Positions 1 to 8,746 of a stretch of DNA of 32,193 nucleotides are shown in pieces. Numbering within the stretch: the stretch's first letter is position 1; every line of letters starts with the position of its first letter. This stretch comes from Blastocladiella britannica (taxonomy: Eukaryota; Blastocladiomycota; Blastocladiomycetes; Blastocladiales; Blastocladiaceae), in contig MU624678.1 in assembly GCA_025349905.2 (NCBI GenBank), positions 1 through 32,193 of the forward strand, written 5' to 3'. The notes under the pieces were generated by a model that had not been told where the DNA came from, did no database searches, and saw nothing but the letters and a program-made list of their open reading frames with translations. A program made the translations under genes and the position numbers.

Positions 1-109
1 GACCTGACAGCAGAATCAACCTGATTGTACGGATTCGTGGGAAGTGGGCAAAATTTGGCGCCGACTTTGTTTCATTTTTCACGAAAAAGTCAATAGTATG
101 TGTATATTT

Positions 110-3100
110 CTATGTCGTCGCGCTGGGGACAACACAAAAGTCGCCGGCCGCCCCAAACCACGCGAGCGCCGTGGAGCTGCTGTCGCCCAGGTCCGGGTTG
201 AGCAACCAGGTCGGGAACTTTGCGTCCGGGAACGCGTTCATCAGGATCCCGTTGATGACCGTGCCCGTGAGCGCGGTACCGGCATCCAGCGCAGCTGCAA
301 TGATATAGTTGTAGCGTTTCCACTATTGAGATTGGGGGGATGATAATCAAATCAGTCACTTGCGTGTTTCATCATCTCACAGTAGGGAGCTGGGCGTACC
401 AATGGCAAATGATACCGATAAAAGTACACTTGTGAAATCGCGGCCACCGCCAGGCTGGTAATGTAAGTCTGGTTCGATCCGGTGCTCGTCACGCTGAACA
501 GGATCGGCGCCTGGATGTACTTCCATGGGATCGGCCCGTTTGCGAACACCACGTCCAGCGCCTTGAACACCACGGGCGTGAGGGCGCCAATCAGGCCACC
601 GAGCCACAGAAGTGATCCGTACGGTGACGTGGGTCCAAAGAACCGTGCTGGTCCGATTCCTCCATAGATCTTTCATTGAGGAAATGAGTGACCAACTCAG
701 CGCCTTGTAACGGGAAATATGGAAAAGTACCAAGCTCGCGGTGAAAAAAGTGCGGTCTCCCGGGTCGGTCCACTGCGACAGAGTTGCGCCTGGGAACTTG
801 AGTGCCTTTTGGTTCACTGGGTTGGAGTACCAGAGCTCGTTGGTCGCATAGCAAACAATTACGGTGATGATCTGCGAAATGAACTGGGCAGCGAAAATGG
901 CGCGCGGCGGGACTTTAATGCTGTAGGGATTTGAAGTGATTCCGTAAGTCGTTGTTGGTTTCGTTGTGGTCCATTGATTGAAAGTAACGTACTAGTGGCC
1001 GAGCTTGAGATCACTGAGGAGCACTGTAAAAAAAGCTGTGAGAAAACAAATTCAAAGAGGAAAAAGAGAAGAAAACGTACTCGTGCACTGCGTCGCAACC
1101 AGCAACGCAATCGATTTGAAGGCCATGAGCGACAGCGGGTTTCCAGGATCAATGTACCCCCAAACGACCTCGGAAAACACATTCAATCCAATGTCAATGC
1201 CGGTGGTCGCAAACATGAGCGATGACGGAACAGCCGCGATCGAGCCGACCAAGATCGCCAGCGGCACCACCGCAAATGCGAGCAGCGCGCTGGTCTGCAG
1301 CCCCGAGGTCTCGGCGACCGAACTAAAGTCGCTCATCCCACTCAGCGCATTGGCGACCATCAGTCCCACGGCGCTGCCGGTAAACAAGAGCGCGTACACC
1401 CACGTCGGGACCTCTGGGTACTGGTCGATCAAGAGACAATGAATATCGAGGTCCATCTTGTTTTTGTTAACACCGCGGACGCGACGCCAAATGTCGCCGC
1501 CGTACCACACCACCGTGTGCACGATAGCGGCCGGGAACTGCGCAAACGACGTAAAGTAGCTGATGGCGAACGCGGGGGAAATGCGGATCGGCGCGTTGGC
1601 GCCATTGAGCAGGTCCATCCACGTGTTTTGGTCACCCCAGGTGCTGGTGTCGACCGAGGTGCCGTCGGTGTTCATCAGGTTGATCGAGTTGAGCACTTCT
1701 TGGCTCGTGGACTCGTCGTAGAACCAGCCTTGCGACCAGGCGATCGGGGTGATGATCCACACAAAGAATACGGTCCCGGCAAACATGCTAGCGGTCGTCC
1801 ACCATGGAATCTTTTATTTATATTTTGTGTAAGCATAGATTTGAATGAATAATGAAGAAAACATACCGTCATGGCCCATGAGCCAACGTTCGACCAATCG
1901 GTAGTAACTGAGCCGATCCCCACTCCGCTCGAAAACGACCCGAGCGTCTGCCACGTGAGCGTAGACTTGGTGAACGTGCGCTCAGCAACGCACCCAAGCC
2001 CAATGTTGGCGATCCCCGGCGCAATGAACGTCGGAAACAGCTGCCAGACGGCAATCCCTACGGCGGCGACGGTGAACATGCGCATTCGGGACCATGGCTT
2101 TGCGCGCGGAAGCGGCGCGTACGGTGCCGGCTTTTCCAAGGTGCCTGCGTCGATGCTGCTGTTGACGCCGATCGAGTTGGCGTCGACTCCCCAACCAAAC
2201 AGAGCCGAGTACAGGGACACGGTGGGCAGAATGGTGGGCCACACAAACTCGATCGGGCGGACCAGGACCGACCGAAGCATGCCCGCGAGCCCGAAACCGA
2301 TCATCGAGGACGAGAGCAGGAAAAGGATCGCCCAGCCAGGGTTGATCTTGATTTGGAAGTATTGCTCGGTGACGACCAGGTTTGAGATGCCGTATCTGAA
2401 AGATTCGGTGAGTCTCAACCGTACAAAACTTCAAAAAATATGTAAAAGACATACACGCCATAGCCTCCAGTGGATGCGAAAATGCCAATCAGGGTCAGCT
2501 CCTTGACCGAGAACGGACCAGGATTGGTGTCGAACACCCAGCGTGTTCCTGGAACGGTAAAGTGGTAGCTCGGGACGATGCGCTCCATCAAGTTACCGAG
2601 GGGAAACGCGAGCACTGTGGGCACGTAGATCGACACCGAGAATGCGCTGATTTCATATCGCATGTGTCGATTCGTGAGCGACTCATTATTCCATGTCAAA
2701 AACGCAAGTTACAAAAGAATTTGTACCCATTAAAGTAGTAAAACAGCTGGTTGATGGCGGCCATCAAGACACAAAACAGCGTGCCAATGACGACGACGCG
2801 GAACGTGAATGCAGGTGTCTCGGGGTGGTCATGGCGCGGAACAATGTCCTGGATCGCCGACTCAAAGTCCTTGTCCACAATGAACCCCTGGACGCCCGTT
2901 GCCAGCTCGTTCTTGATGGCGATCGGCGAACTGCGCTCGGTCGCATCAGGGGCGCGAATGCCCGCGCGCTCGGGCGACCACACGTGCACGGGCACCTTGT
3001 CGAGCGACGACCCAAACTCGCGCACATCTTGCTGCGACAACTGTTGCTGTTGCTGCTGCTGTTGTTGCTGTGGCTGGCGCTGCAGTTGCTGCTGACGCCG

Positions 3101-3967
3101 GTACGGGTAATACGCCGCTGCCGCCGAAGCAGACCCACCCGACCCGTACGAGCTCGGTAACGCGATCGACGACTCGTCAAAGTACTCGCTTTCGGGCGGC
3201 GGCGACAATGCGCGGTGCGCGATCGATGTCTCAATGTCGCGCTGCTGCTGCTGCGAAGGTGGAGGAGGAACCGGGTACATGCGCGCGGCCTCGGACGTGG
3301 CCGCGGCCATTGCCTCGCGCAGCACCGACGTGTACGCATGCTCGTCAATGGCGTCCAGCGACCCGTGCGGCTGTTGACCCAACTCGTCGTCATCGCCACC
3401 ACCAACGTTTCCAATCACCGAGAACATGGGGGATCCGGGAGGAGGAGGTTGCGATGCCGCCGCCGAGGAGGCCATCAAGTGCGAGTGCCGGGCCAGGAGC
3501 GCCGACTTGGCCGCGTTCGTGGATCCCGGAGAGGTCGGAAGCAAGGGACGTGATCCATTACCGCTACCAGGTGTGATGGGCGATGGAGTAGATGCGGCCG
3601 GCGATGTCAAGCTTTGATAGTTGCTGTTGTGGCCGGAGGCAAGGGAAGTGGCCAAGATGGGAGCCGGGAGGGTTGCATGGAACCGCGATGCGCCGAATCC
3701 GAGGGGCGTGACTGGGCTCGAAGGCCGATTGCGTGACAGTGAACCAAATGGAGAAGTCGGGGAACCGAATCCTCCCAGCGGGGAGGTCGGGCTCATTGGC
3801 TGTTGCTGTTGCTGCTGCTGCAATCTAGGCAGTGAGCCACGGCTGGCGGCGAGGGTGGCGGCCGTCCCAAACACGGTGGACGACCGGCGCCGGGGAGGCT
3901 CGGGCGGGCGATTGGCCGACTGTTGACGCTGCCGCTGTTCCTGCTGGTGCTGGTAGTAAGCGTCCAT
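110..3967 (-). CDS. OPT-family oligopeptide transporter, 8 exons, 1131 aa
   Basis: Proton-coupled importer of small peptides or peptide-like metal chelates, expected in the plasma membrane. Exons on the minus strand: 3967-2727, 2646-2455, 2395-1867, 1810-1081, 1023-993, 920-731, 669-400, 322-110. All junctions keep frame and restore family motifs: NPGPFSVKE near residue 455, IPWW near 655, DLKLGHYIKVPPR across the 31-nt exon (residues 902-914), and GPARFFGPTSPYGSLLW near exon 7. From about residue 385 onward the length (about 745 aa) and many hydrophobic segments match the family. The first 385 residues are an unusual low-complexity extension rich in Gln, Ser, Pro and Ala, including a 10-Gln run. 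The start is the first ATG of the exon-1 frame. Substrate cannot be told from sequence. The family call is firm; exact ends of intron 1 are slightly less so. Confidence 0.93.
3041..3070 (-). repeat. CAG/CAA polyglutamine tract in the OPT N-terminal extension
   Basis: Thirty bases encode ten consecutive glutamines by mixed CAG and CAA codons. Shorter Gln runs lie at about 3241-3255 and 3803-3820 in the same exon. Mixed codons slow slippage compared with a pure repeat. The tract belongs to the cytosolic N-terminal extension, not the transport domain. Confidence 0.9.
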
Positions 3968-4337
3968 ATATTGTTTAACTATCCTTGGACCGAATCAAGA
4001 AGGGGCGGGCGGCAGGTGTAGTAGTTATCTCCCCAGGAGCAGAAGCAGAAAGCGGAGATTGTGGCATTGCATCCTTTTTCCATTCATGCAAGTCCTTAAG
4101 TTTGAGCCACGCCCATAATTTCGGGAGTTGGCCCGCCGCGAACAGAACAGCGATATTATGGCGTAAATAACGCAGTTTCGATCAAACTTTGCCAATCCGA
4201 GAAAATGACCAAGAGATTTTTGAATTGCATTGCCAACATCAACAAGAAAAAAGAACAGTATGCACAGAGCTTGACAGAAACAACCACAAACGAAAAGGCA
4301 CAAAGAAAGAAAGGAAAAACGAAAGAAAAAGAAAAAC
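3968..4337. other. Intergenic: OPT upstream region and NBR1 3' flank
   Basis: 370 bp between two genes on the same strand. It must hold the promoter of the OPT gene and the 3' UTR and polyadenylation region of NBR1. The part next to the NBR1 stop (4282-4337) is almost purely A and G on the plus strand, so the NBR1 transcript begins its 3' UTR with a strong CT-rich tract. I see no ORF, RNA gene or clear TATA box. Confidence 0.6.
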
Positions 4338-7300
4338 TTACTCCTCGAGATCGTCGGGCATCTCGACCTGCTCGAACGAGATATCCGACGACGCGTCGGA
4401 CGAGTCATCATCGCTCGCCTGCTCCTCCTCCTCTACCTCGACAGCGTCGACGGGAGTAACAACGGCATCGACAACCGCCGGCTGCTCCGACATGCCCAAC
4501 TCGACGGGAGCAATGGCGGCAATCAGCGGCGGCGGAAACGCGGCCGGGATCGGCGACGCGGGACGAAGCAGCGGCGCAATCATGTCGTCCGCGGCTGCCA
4601 GCGCCGTCGTGGGTGTGATCGGCACCACCACCGAGATCTCGTCCTCGGCCTCGGGCACATCCTCCACTGTGGCCTCGGGGACGGAAACCGGCGCCGTCAC
4701 AGGCGCCACAGTGTCGTCCGCCGCCAACGACAAGGACGGGGCGGCCGCCGCAATTCCGGCCCAGAACCCAGAAGGAGTGGCGCGGGGGAACTGGACCTCG
4801 CTGGCCGCGTCCGACGACTGGTAGTCTGCCGCCAGCGAGCCGCTAACCTCGAGCGGCGTCACCGCCTGCAGCGCGCCGGGAAAGGTGCCAGGCACACTCA
4901 CAAGCGAGTCAATACCAGCCGACGACGACGAGGACGATGAAGCAACCGACGAAGAAGAAGCGGGCTTGGGGACAATCACGGGGTACTTGATAAAGTCAGA
5001 AAGCGACCGTTCGGCCGTCAGCGGCGACTGGGGCACCGCCCACGCGGGAGCGTAGTCGACCTGGAACTCGCACCACACGCGCGGGCCAAACTTGGTCACA
5101 TTGGCATGCTCGCCCATGGCCACCACCTTGTCCGGGAACGACCCATCCGCCGACGACGGCACCGCCAGGCGCCAGTAGCTCGTGACCGTGCGGCCAGTGC
5201 CCGCCGCCGCCGATTCGGACAGCTCGGGCGCCACCATCGGCACCCGCAGCATCGTCTCGCTGCCGGGGCTCACCTCGCCCACCGACACGGCGCGGTACAT
5301 GTCTCCCGGCTCGGGCGCACCCGAGAGGTAGACCAGGAGCGTGTTCCAGGGCCACGCGGTGGTGCCCGTGTTGCGCAGGAGCCACGATGCCTGCACCTCC
5401 GATCCGGGCGATACAACACCGGCAGCCGAGTCATCCTGCAGCACCTCCTGGCGGACGAGCAGCGCACGGAGCGCCGGGGGCTTGTTGTTGTTGTTGTTGT
5501 TGTTGTTAATGGCGGCAACGGGAGTCGCAACGACAGCTGGCGCCGACTCGGTCGGGGGCACGGCGGCTGCAATGATCGACACAATCGGGTCCTCCTCCTG
5601 CAGCACCACCTCGGCTGGGGGCACTGCGGAAGCAATGATGGCGGCAATGGGGTCGACGAGCGGCGCAACCGCATTGGTCGGCGACTTGGGCGCCTCTTGC
5701 ACGACGGGCGACGACGGGTTGGTCGAGCGCGTCGTCGGCACCGTGTTAAAGTGGCAGTGCACAGCCGCTGGGGGCGTCGACGGAGCAGCTGCAGCTGCAG
5801 CGGGAGTGGGAACGGCTACCGAGACATCAATCATGGGCGTCGACACCACCAGGCGGCTCGCCAGCGGCTCTGTGATCTGCACGAAAATGTGGCCGTCGTC
5901 GTGCTTGTCCATCGTGTCCTTGTTGCCCATGCACGCCTCGCAGAAATCAAAGTTGGGGCACATGGCGCACTTGTAGCGGCGGCCCACAATGGGGTTCACG
6001 GGGCACCCGTCGCACGCGACAGCAGCGTGCGTCTTGGGACCGGTGGTGGCCGAGCGGGAACGCGGGAGCGGGCCCGACGCCGTCAGCGAGACCGACTCGA
6101 GAAGCGCCGACTGCACCGGGTCGCGCAGCACCAAAAACATGTGGTCGAGCGGGTGGAACTTGGCGGCCGGCAGCTTGTCGTTGCACTTTTCGCACAGGTC
6201 ATAGTCGGCGCACGCGCCCGCGCACTTGTAGCGGATGCCGCGAATCGGGCCAGAGCAGTGGTCGCAGTACACGTGCGGGTGCAGCTTGGCCAGCTTTACG
6301 ATCGGAGCCTTGGCGGCGGCGGTCTTGGCCGAGTGGGCGCGGGTGCGCGCAGCGAGCTTGGACGCCGGCAGGACCACCGACGGGCCCTCGCGAAGCGGGC
6401 CCTTGAACACGGCAAACGCGTGCTTGCCGCCACAGTGCGAGCCAGCCTCCTCGATGCAGTTCGAGCACAGATCAAAGTCCGAGCAGCCCGAGATGCAGCT
6501 ATTTTTTACAATTGATTGAGTTCTTTTTTTTGTTCTTGTTTTGAAAAAAGAGATAAGAAAAGCGTACCGGTGACGCAGGCCAGAGATCGGGTGGTTGCAC
6601 ATATCGCACACGGCATTGTGGGCAAACCGCGGCGTGATGATCGGCAGGGCCGAGTCGGCGGCGGCGGCGGCGCGAAGGTCACGCAGACGCTCAGCAGCCC
6701 GGGCGGCAACCGAGGCCGGATCCGCGGCGGTCGGTTGCTGCTGCTGTTGCTGGGTAGCAGAAGCCTTGGCGCGCGTTGCCGCCACGACCGCAGCGCGGGC
6801 AGCCTCCATCAGGGCGCGGGTGGTGCCGGTGCTGGCGGCACGCGACTCCTGCTGCTGCGGTTTCTTGGGCGCATGCATGACAAATGCGCCGGGCAGGTCC
6901 GCGGTCGCAACGGGAATGGCCGACGGCACCATCGTGTATCGCTGGGTCGGCTGGATCGGGGCCGTGGGGTAGGTCGAGCGCGTGGTGCTGGTCGACACGG
7001 TGGTGGACGCCGGGACGGCCGCTTGGGTGGCCGACGACACGGTGGTGCCCGAGTGCGACGTGGTCAGCGTGGCCTGGTGGGTGCGCGCCTGGACGGGGAC
7101 CGCGGCCTCCGCCTTCTTCTTGAGCGCCAGCTCGAACGTCAGCGAGACAGAGATCTGGATCGGCGGGTGGGTGTGGCCGTGGTGCGGCGGGTAGTGCGGC
7201 GGGAAGCCATGGCCGGGGGGGAAGCAGTGGCCGTGGCCGCCGGGGTGGTGACCGAACGGGTGCTTGTTGAAGGGCGGGTGCGGGAAAGCACTGCTGCCGA

Positions 7301-8195
7301 CACCGTCCGCCATCGCCATGGGATGATGCGGCGACGGATGAGCACCGCCACCACCGCCATACCCGCCGTGCGCGGCCCGGGCGCCGTGCGTGTTGACCCA
7401 CACGGCCTCGTCGAGGTCATCCTGCGTCTCAATGAGCACCTTGTCGCCGTGGAACTCGGGGTGCACCAGCGTGTACTTGGCGGGGTCCTCGGGGGCGCCA
7501 ATCACCGAGTGGATCGCCTTCTGCAGATCGCCAATGGCGATCGAGGGGAGCCAGTGGTGGGCGGCCGAGCTGCTGATGAAGTCCTCCTCGGAACCGTTCT
7601 CGGGCGGCGGGTAGGTCTTGGTGGCCGAGATGGCGAACCGACGGGTCTGCTCAAAGTCCGGGGCGCGCACCTTGAAGTGGCCTGTCGTACTTAAAGGTGA
7701 GTCATCAGGCGGACACCATGAAAAAAATATGAAGAAAAATAATCGAGTACCAGTCAGAACGACCGTCACTTTCGGGTGGTCCTTGCCGTGATCCGGACCC
7801 GGCGGCGGCGGGGCTTGCGACGAGAGGTAAGGGTAGCGCTGCGCAGAAGAAGTGGAAGCGTCCTTGTTGAACACCTGGGTGGGAGCCACAAACGCAAACT
7901 GGGCCGGACCACCACTCGACGACGCCGACGCCGCTGAAGCCGCCGCCGCAGTGGGCTGGACGAACGGCGGGGGACCCATCTGCTGGTGACGAGTGTGGTA
8001 CGGGTGCGACGAGAACTGCGTGTACTGGGTGCTGGCGTCAAACTCGGGCCCGGCCGACGCCATCACCGACGGCGACGACCGGCGCGATGCCAGCAGGTCC
8101 GAGATCCGATCCTCAAACGACGGCACCGCGTACGGCGGGTTGCCCGTCACGGGACGGAGGGGGAAGGACCCAGGCGGACTGGGGTGACTGGACAT
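4338..8195 (-). CDS. NBR1: NBR1-type selective autophagy receptor, 3 exons, 1239 aa
   Basis: Cargo receptor linking ubiquitinated or vacuolar-enzyme cargo to autophagy or ESCRT routes. Exons 8195-7751, 7681-6568, 6498-4338. Domains in the spliced protein: PB1 about 142-245 (opens KVTVVLTGHFKV, closes with the acidic segment QDDLDEAVW); His-rich linker 263-322; ZZ fingers near 505-555, 596-650 and 680-730 (each starts CxxC and has the YDLC or FDFC pair); Asn run; FW/NBR1 domain about 861-1007 (WLLRNTGTTAWPW, SYWRLA, VWCEFQVDY); then a disordered acidic tail ending with an LIR-like FEQV at 1228-1231. Start chosen at 8195 because the next upstream in-frame triplet is TTG. The PB1, three ZZ and FW order is diagnostic of NBR1. 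No UBA domain is visible at the C terminus. Confidence 0.92.
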   Translation of the reverse strand: MSSHPSPPGSFPLRPVTGNPPYAVPSFEDRISDLLASRRSSPSVMASAGPEFDASTQYTQFSSHPYHTRHQQMGPPPFVQPTAAAASAASASSSGGPAQFAFVAPTQVFNKDASTSSAQRYPYLSSQAPPPPGPDHGKDHPKVTVVLTGTRLFFFIFFSWCPPDDSPLSTTGHFKVRAPDFEQTRRFAISATKTYPPPENGSEEDFISSSAAHHWLPSIAIGDLQKAIHSVIGAPEDPAKYTLVHPEFHGDKVLIETQDDLDEAVWVNTHGARAAHGGYGGGGGAHPSPHHPMAMADGVGSSAFPHPPFNKHPFGHHPGGHGHCFPPGHGFPPHYPPHHGHTHPPIQISVSLTFELALKKKAEAAVPVQARTHQATLTTSHSGTTVSSATQAAVPASTTVSTSTTRSTYPTAPIQPTQRYTMVPSAIPVATADLPGAFVMHAPKKPQQQESRAASTGTTRALMEAARAAVVAATRAKASATQQQQQQPTAADPASVAARAAERLRDLRAAAAADSALPIITPRFAHNAVCDMCNHPISGLRHRYAFLISFFKTRTKKRTQSIVKNSCISGCSDFDLCSNCIEEAGSHCGGKHAFAVFKGPLREGPSVVLPASKLAARTRAHSAKTAAAKAPIVKLAKLHPHVYCDHCSGPIRGIRYKCAGACADYDLCEKCNDKLPAAKFHPLDHMFLVLRDPVQSALLESVSLTASGPLPRSRSATTGPKTHAAVACDGCPVNPIVGRRYKCAMCPNFDFCEACMGNKDTMDKHDDGHIFVQITEPLASRLVVSTPMIDVSVAVPTPAAAAAAPSTPPAAVHCHFNTVPTTRSTNPSSPVVQEAPKSPTNAVAPLVDPIAAIIASAVPPAEVVLQEEDPIVSIIAAAVPPTESAPAVVATPVAAINNNNNNNNKPPALRALLVRQEVLQDDSAAGVVSPGSEVQASWLLRNTGTTAWPWNTLLVYLSGAPEPGDMYRAVSVGEVSPGSETMLRVPMVAPELSESAAAGTGRTVTSYWRLAVPSSADGSFPDKVVAMGEHANVTKFGPRVWCEFQVDYAPAWAVPQSPLTAERSLSDFIKYPVIVPKPASSSSVASSSSSSSAGIDSLVSVPGTFPGALQAVTPLEVSGSLAADYQSSDAASEVQFPRATPSGFWAGIAAAAPSLSLAADDTVAPVTAPVSVPEATVEDVPEAEDEISVVVPITPTTALAAADDMIAPLLRPASPIPAAFPPPLIAAIAPVELGMSEQPAVVDAVVTPVDAVEVEEEEQASDDDSSDASSDISFEQVEMPDDLEE
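5482..5508 (-). repeat. (AAC)n polyasparagine tract in NBR1
   Basis: A pure trinucleotide run reads TTG on the plus strand and encodes eight asparagines in a row just before the FW domain of NBR1. As a perfect repeat it is likely to vary in length between strains. Confidence 0.9.
6499..6567 (-). other. NBR1 intron 2: 69 nt, stop-free, in frame, inside ZZ1
   Basis: Donor GTACGC and acceptor ATAG restore the zinc finger segment GLRHRCISGCSDFDLC. Like intron 1 it is 69 nt and has no stop. Retention would place 23 residues between the first and second cysteine groups of ZZ1 and probably break the finger. Confidence 0.85.
7161..7340 (-). repeat. His/Pro/Gly-rich segment between PB1 and ZZ1 of NBR1
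   Basis: Sixty residues (263-322 of the spliced protein) contain 15 histidines, mostly as HH, HGH and HTH groups separated by Pro, Gly and aromatic residues. It is low-complexity and probably disordered. His-rich tracts often bind Zn, Ni or Cu, but no such role is known to me for NBR1. Confidence 0.85.
7682..7750 (-). other. NBR1 intron 1: 69 nt, stop-free, in frame, inside PB1
   Basis: Donor GTACTC and acceptor ACAG join ACT-G to GC-CAC, giving the continuous PB1 strand VVLTGHFKV. The intron is a multiple of three with no in-frame stop, so an unspliced transcript would encode 23 extra residues rich in Phe within the first PB1 strand. Confidence 0.85.
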
Positions 8196-8746
8196 CAATG
8201 GAGAGAAAAATGAGCGGAATGCCAACGGAAATGCAAGTAAAAAGAGAGCGGATTGTTGGTCGAGTCGAGTCGAGTCAAGCGCAAGGTCAACGTCGGTGTA
8301 ATGGGACCGAAGGACGGACGAATGGGATGGATGGGATGGACTCGCCAGGAGAAATTCAAATAAATAGATAAACGGTGCAGTACGTACGATGAACGATCCA
8401 TAAAAAATGACTTGGGTGTGGTGTTATTGACAGAGGGAGGGTAAAGGAGAGGGGAATGAAGGGCAACAAAAAAAAAAGAGCGAATTTCGCAAAGAAACAG
8501 AATTGAAAGAGAGGAAACTCAGCTCATCTGTCGCAGCTTTATACGGTCAGCCACTGTCGACGTGGTGGTCCTCACATCAGTCACGCCATCAACATCAGCA
8601 AAGAAAACCCTCGAACTCGAACCTCAAAGAATGCAATAAAGAAAAAGTATATATTGCGAAAAAAAACGAGACAGATAATCAAAATGGACAAGGGTAAGGG
8701 TGGGGGAATCAGAATGCTGAGAAGTAAAACAAAATACGGAAAAGGA
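8196..8746. other. Intergenic: NBR1 promoter/leader and 3' flank of the H15 gene
   Basis: 551 bp between two minus-strand genes. It carries small direct repeats: CGAGT three times at 8261-8275, and an ATGGGATGG unit twice at about 8322-8339. A-rich AATAAATAGATAAA at about 8358-8371 could serve as a TATA-like element for NBR1. The part near 8640-8746 is AT-rich and would be the 3' UTR of the upstream H15-domain gene. No RNA gene or ORF is supported. Confidence 0.55.

Noticed and set aside
470..482. GGTTCGATCCGG resembling a tRNA B box
   Set aside because: It lies in an OPT exon coding SNQT, with no A box or cloverleaf around it.
4190..4342. An extra 3' intron of NBR1 starting at GTAAGT over the stop codon, with a terminal exon after CTGTCAAG
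   Set aside because: No other intron here has A at +4, and the resulting 10-residue tail has no support; the TAA stop is simpler.
5106..6515. Plus-strand 469-codon open frame rich in Arg, Gly and His
   Set aside because: Antisense to the ZZ and FW domains of NBR1; composition is that of a complementary-strand artefact.
6516..7694. Plus-strand 392-codon open frame opposite NBR1
   Set aside because: Arg/Gly-rich shadow of the GC-rich NBR1 exon on the other strand; NBR1 has clear domains there.
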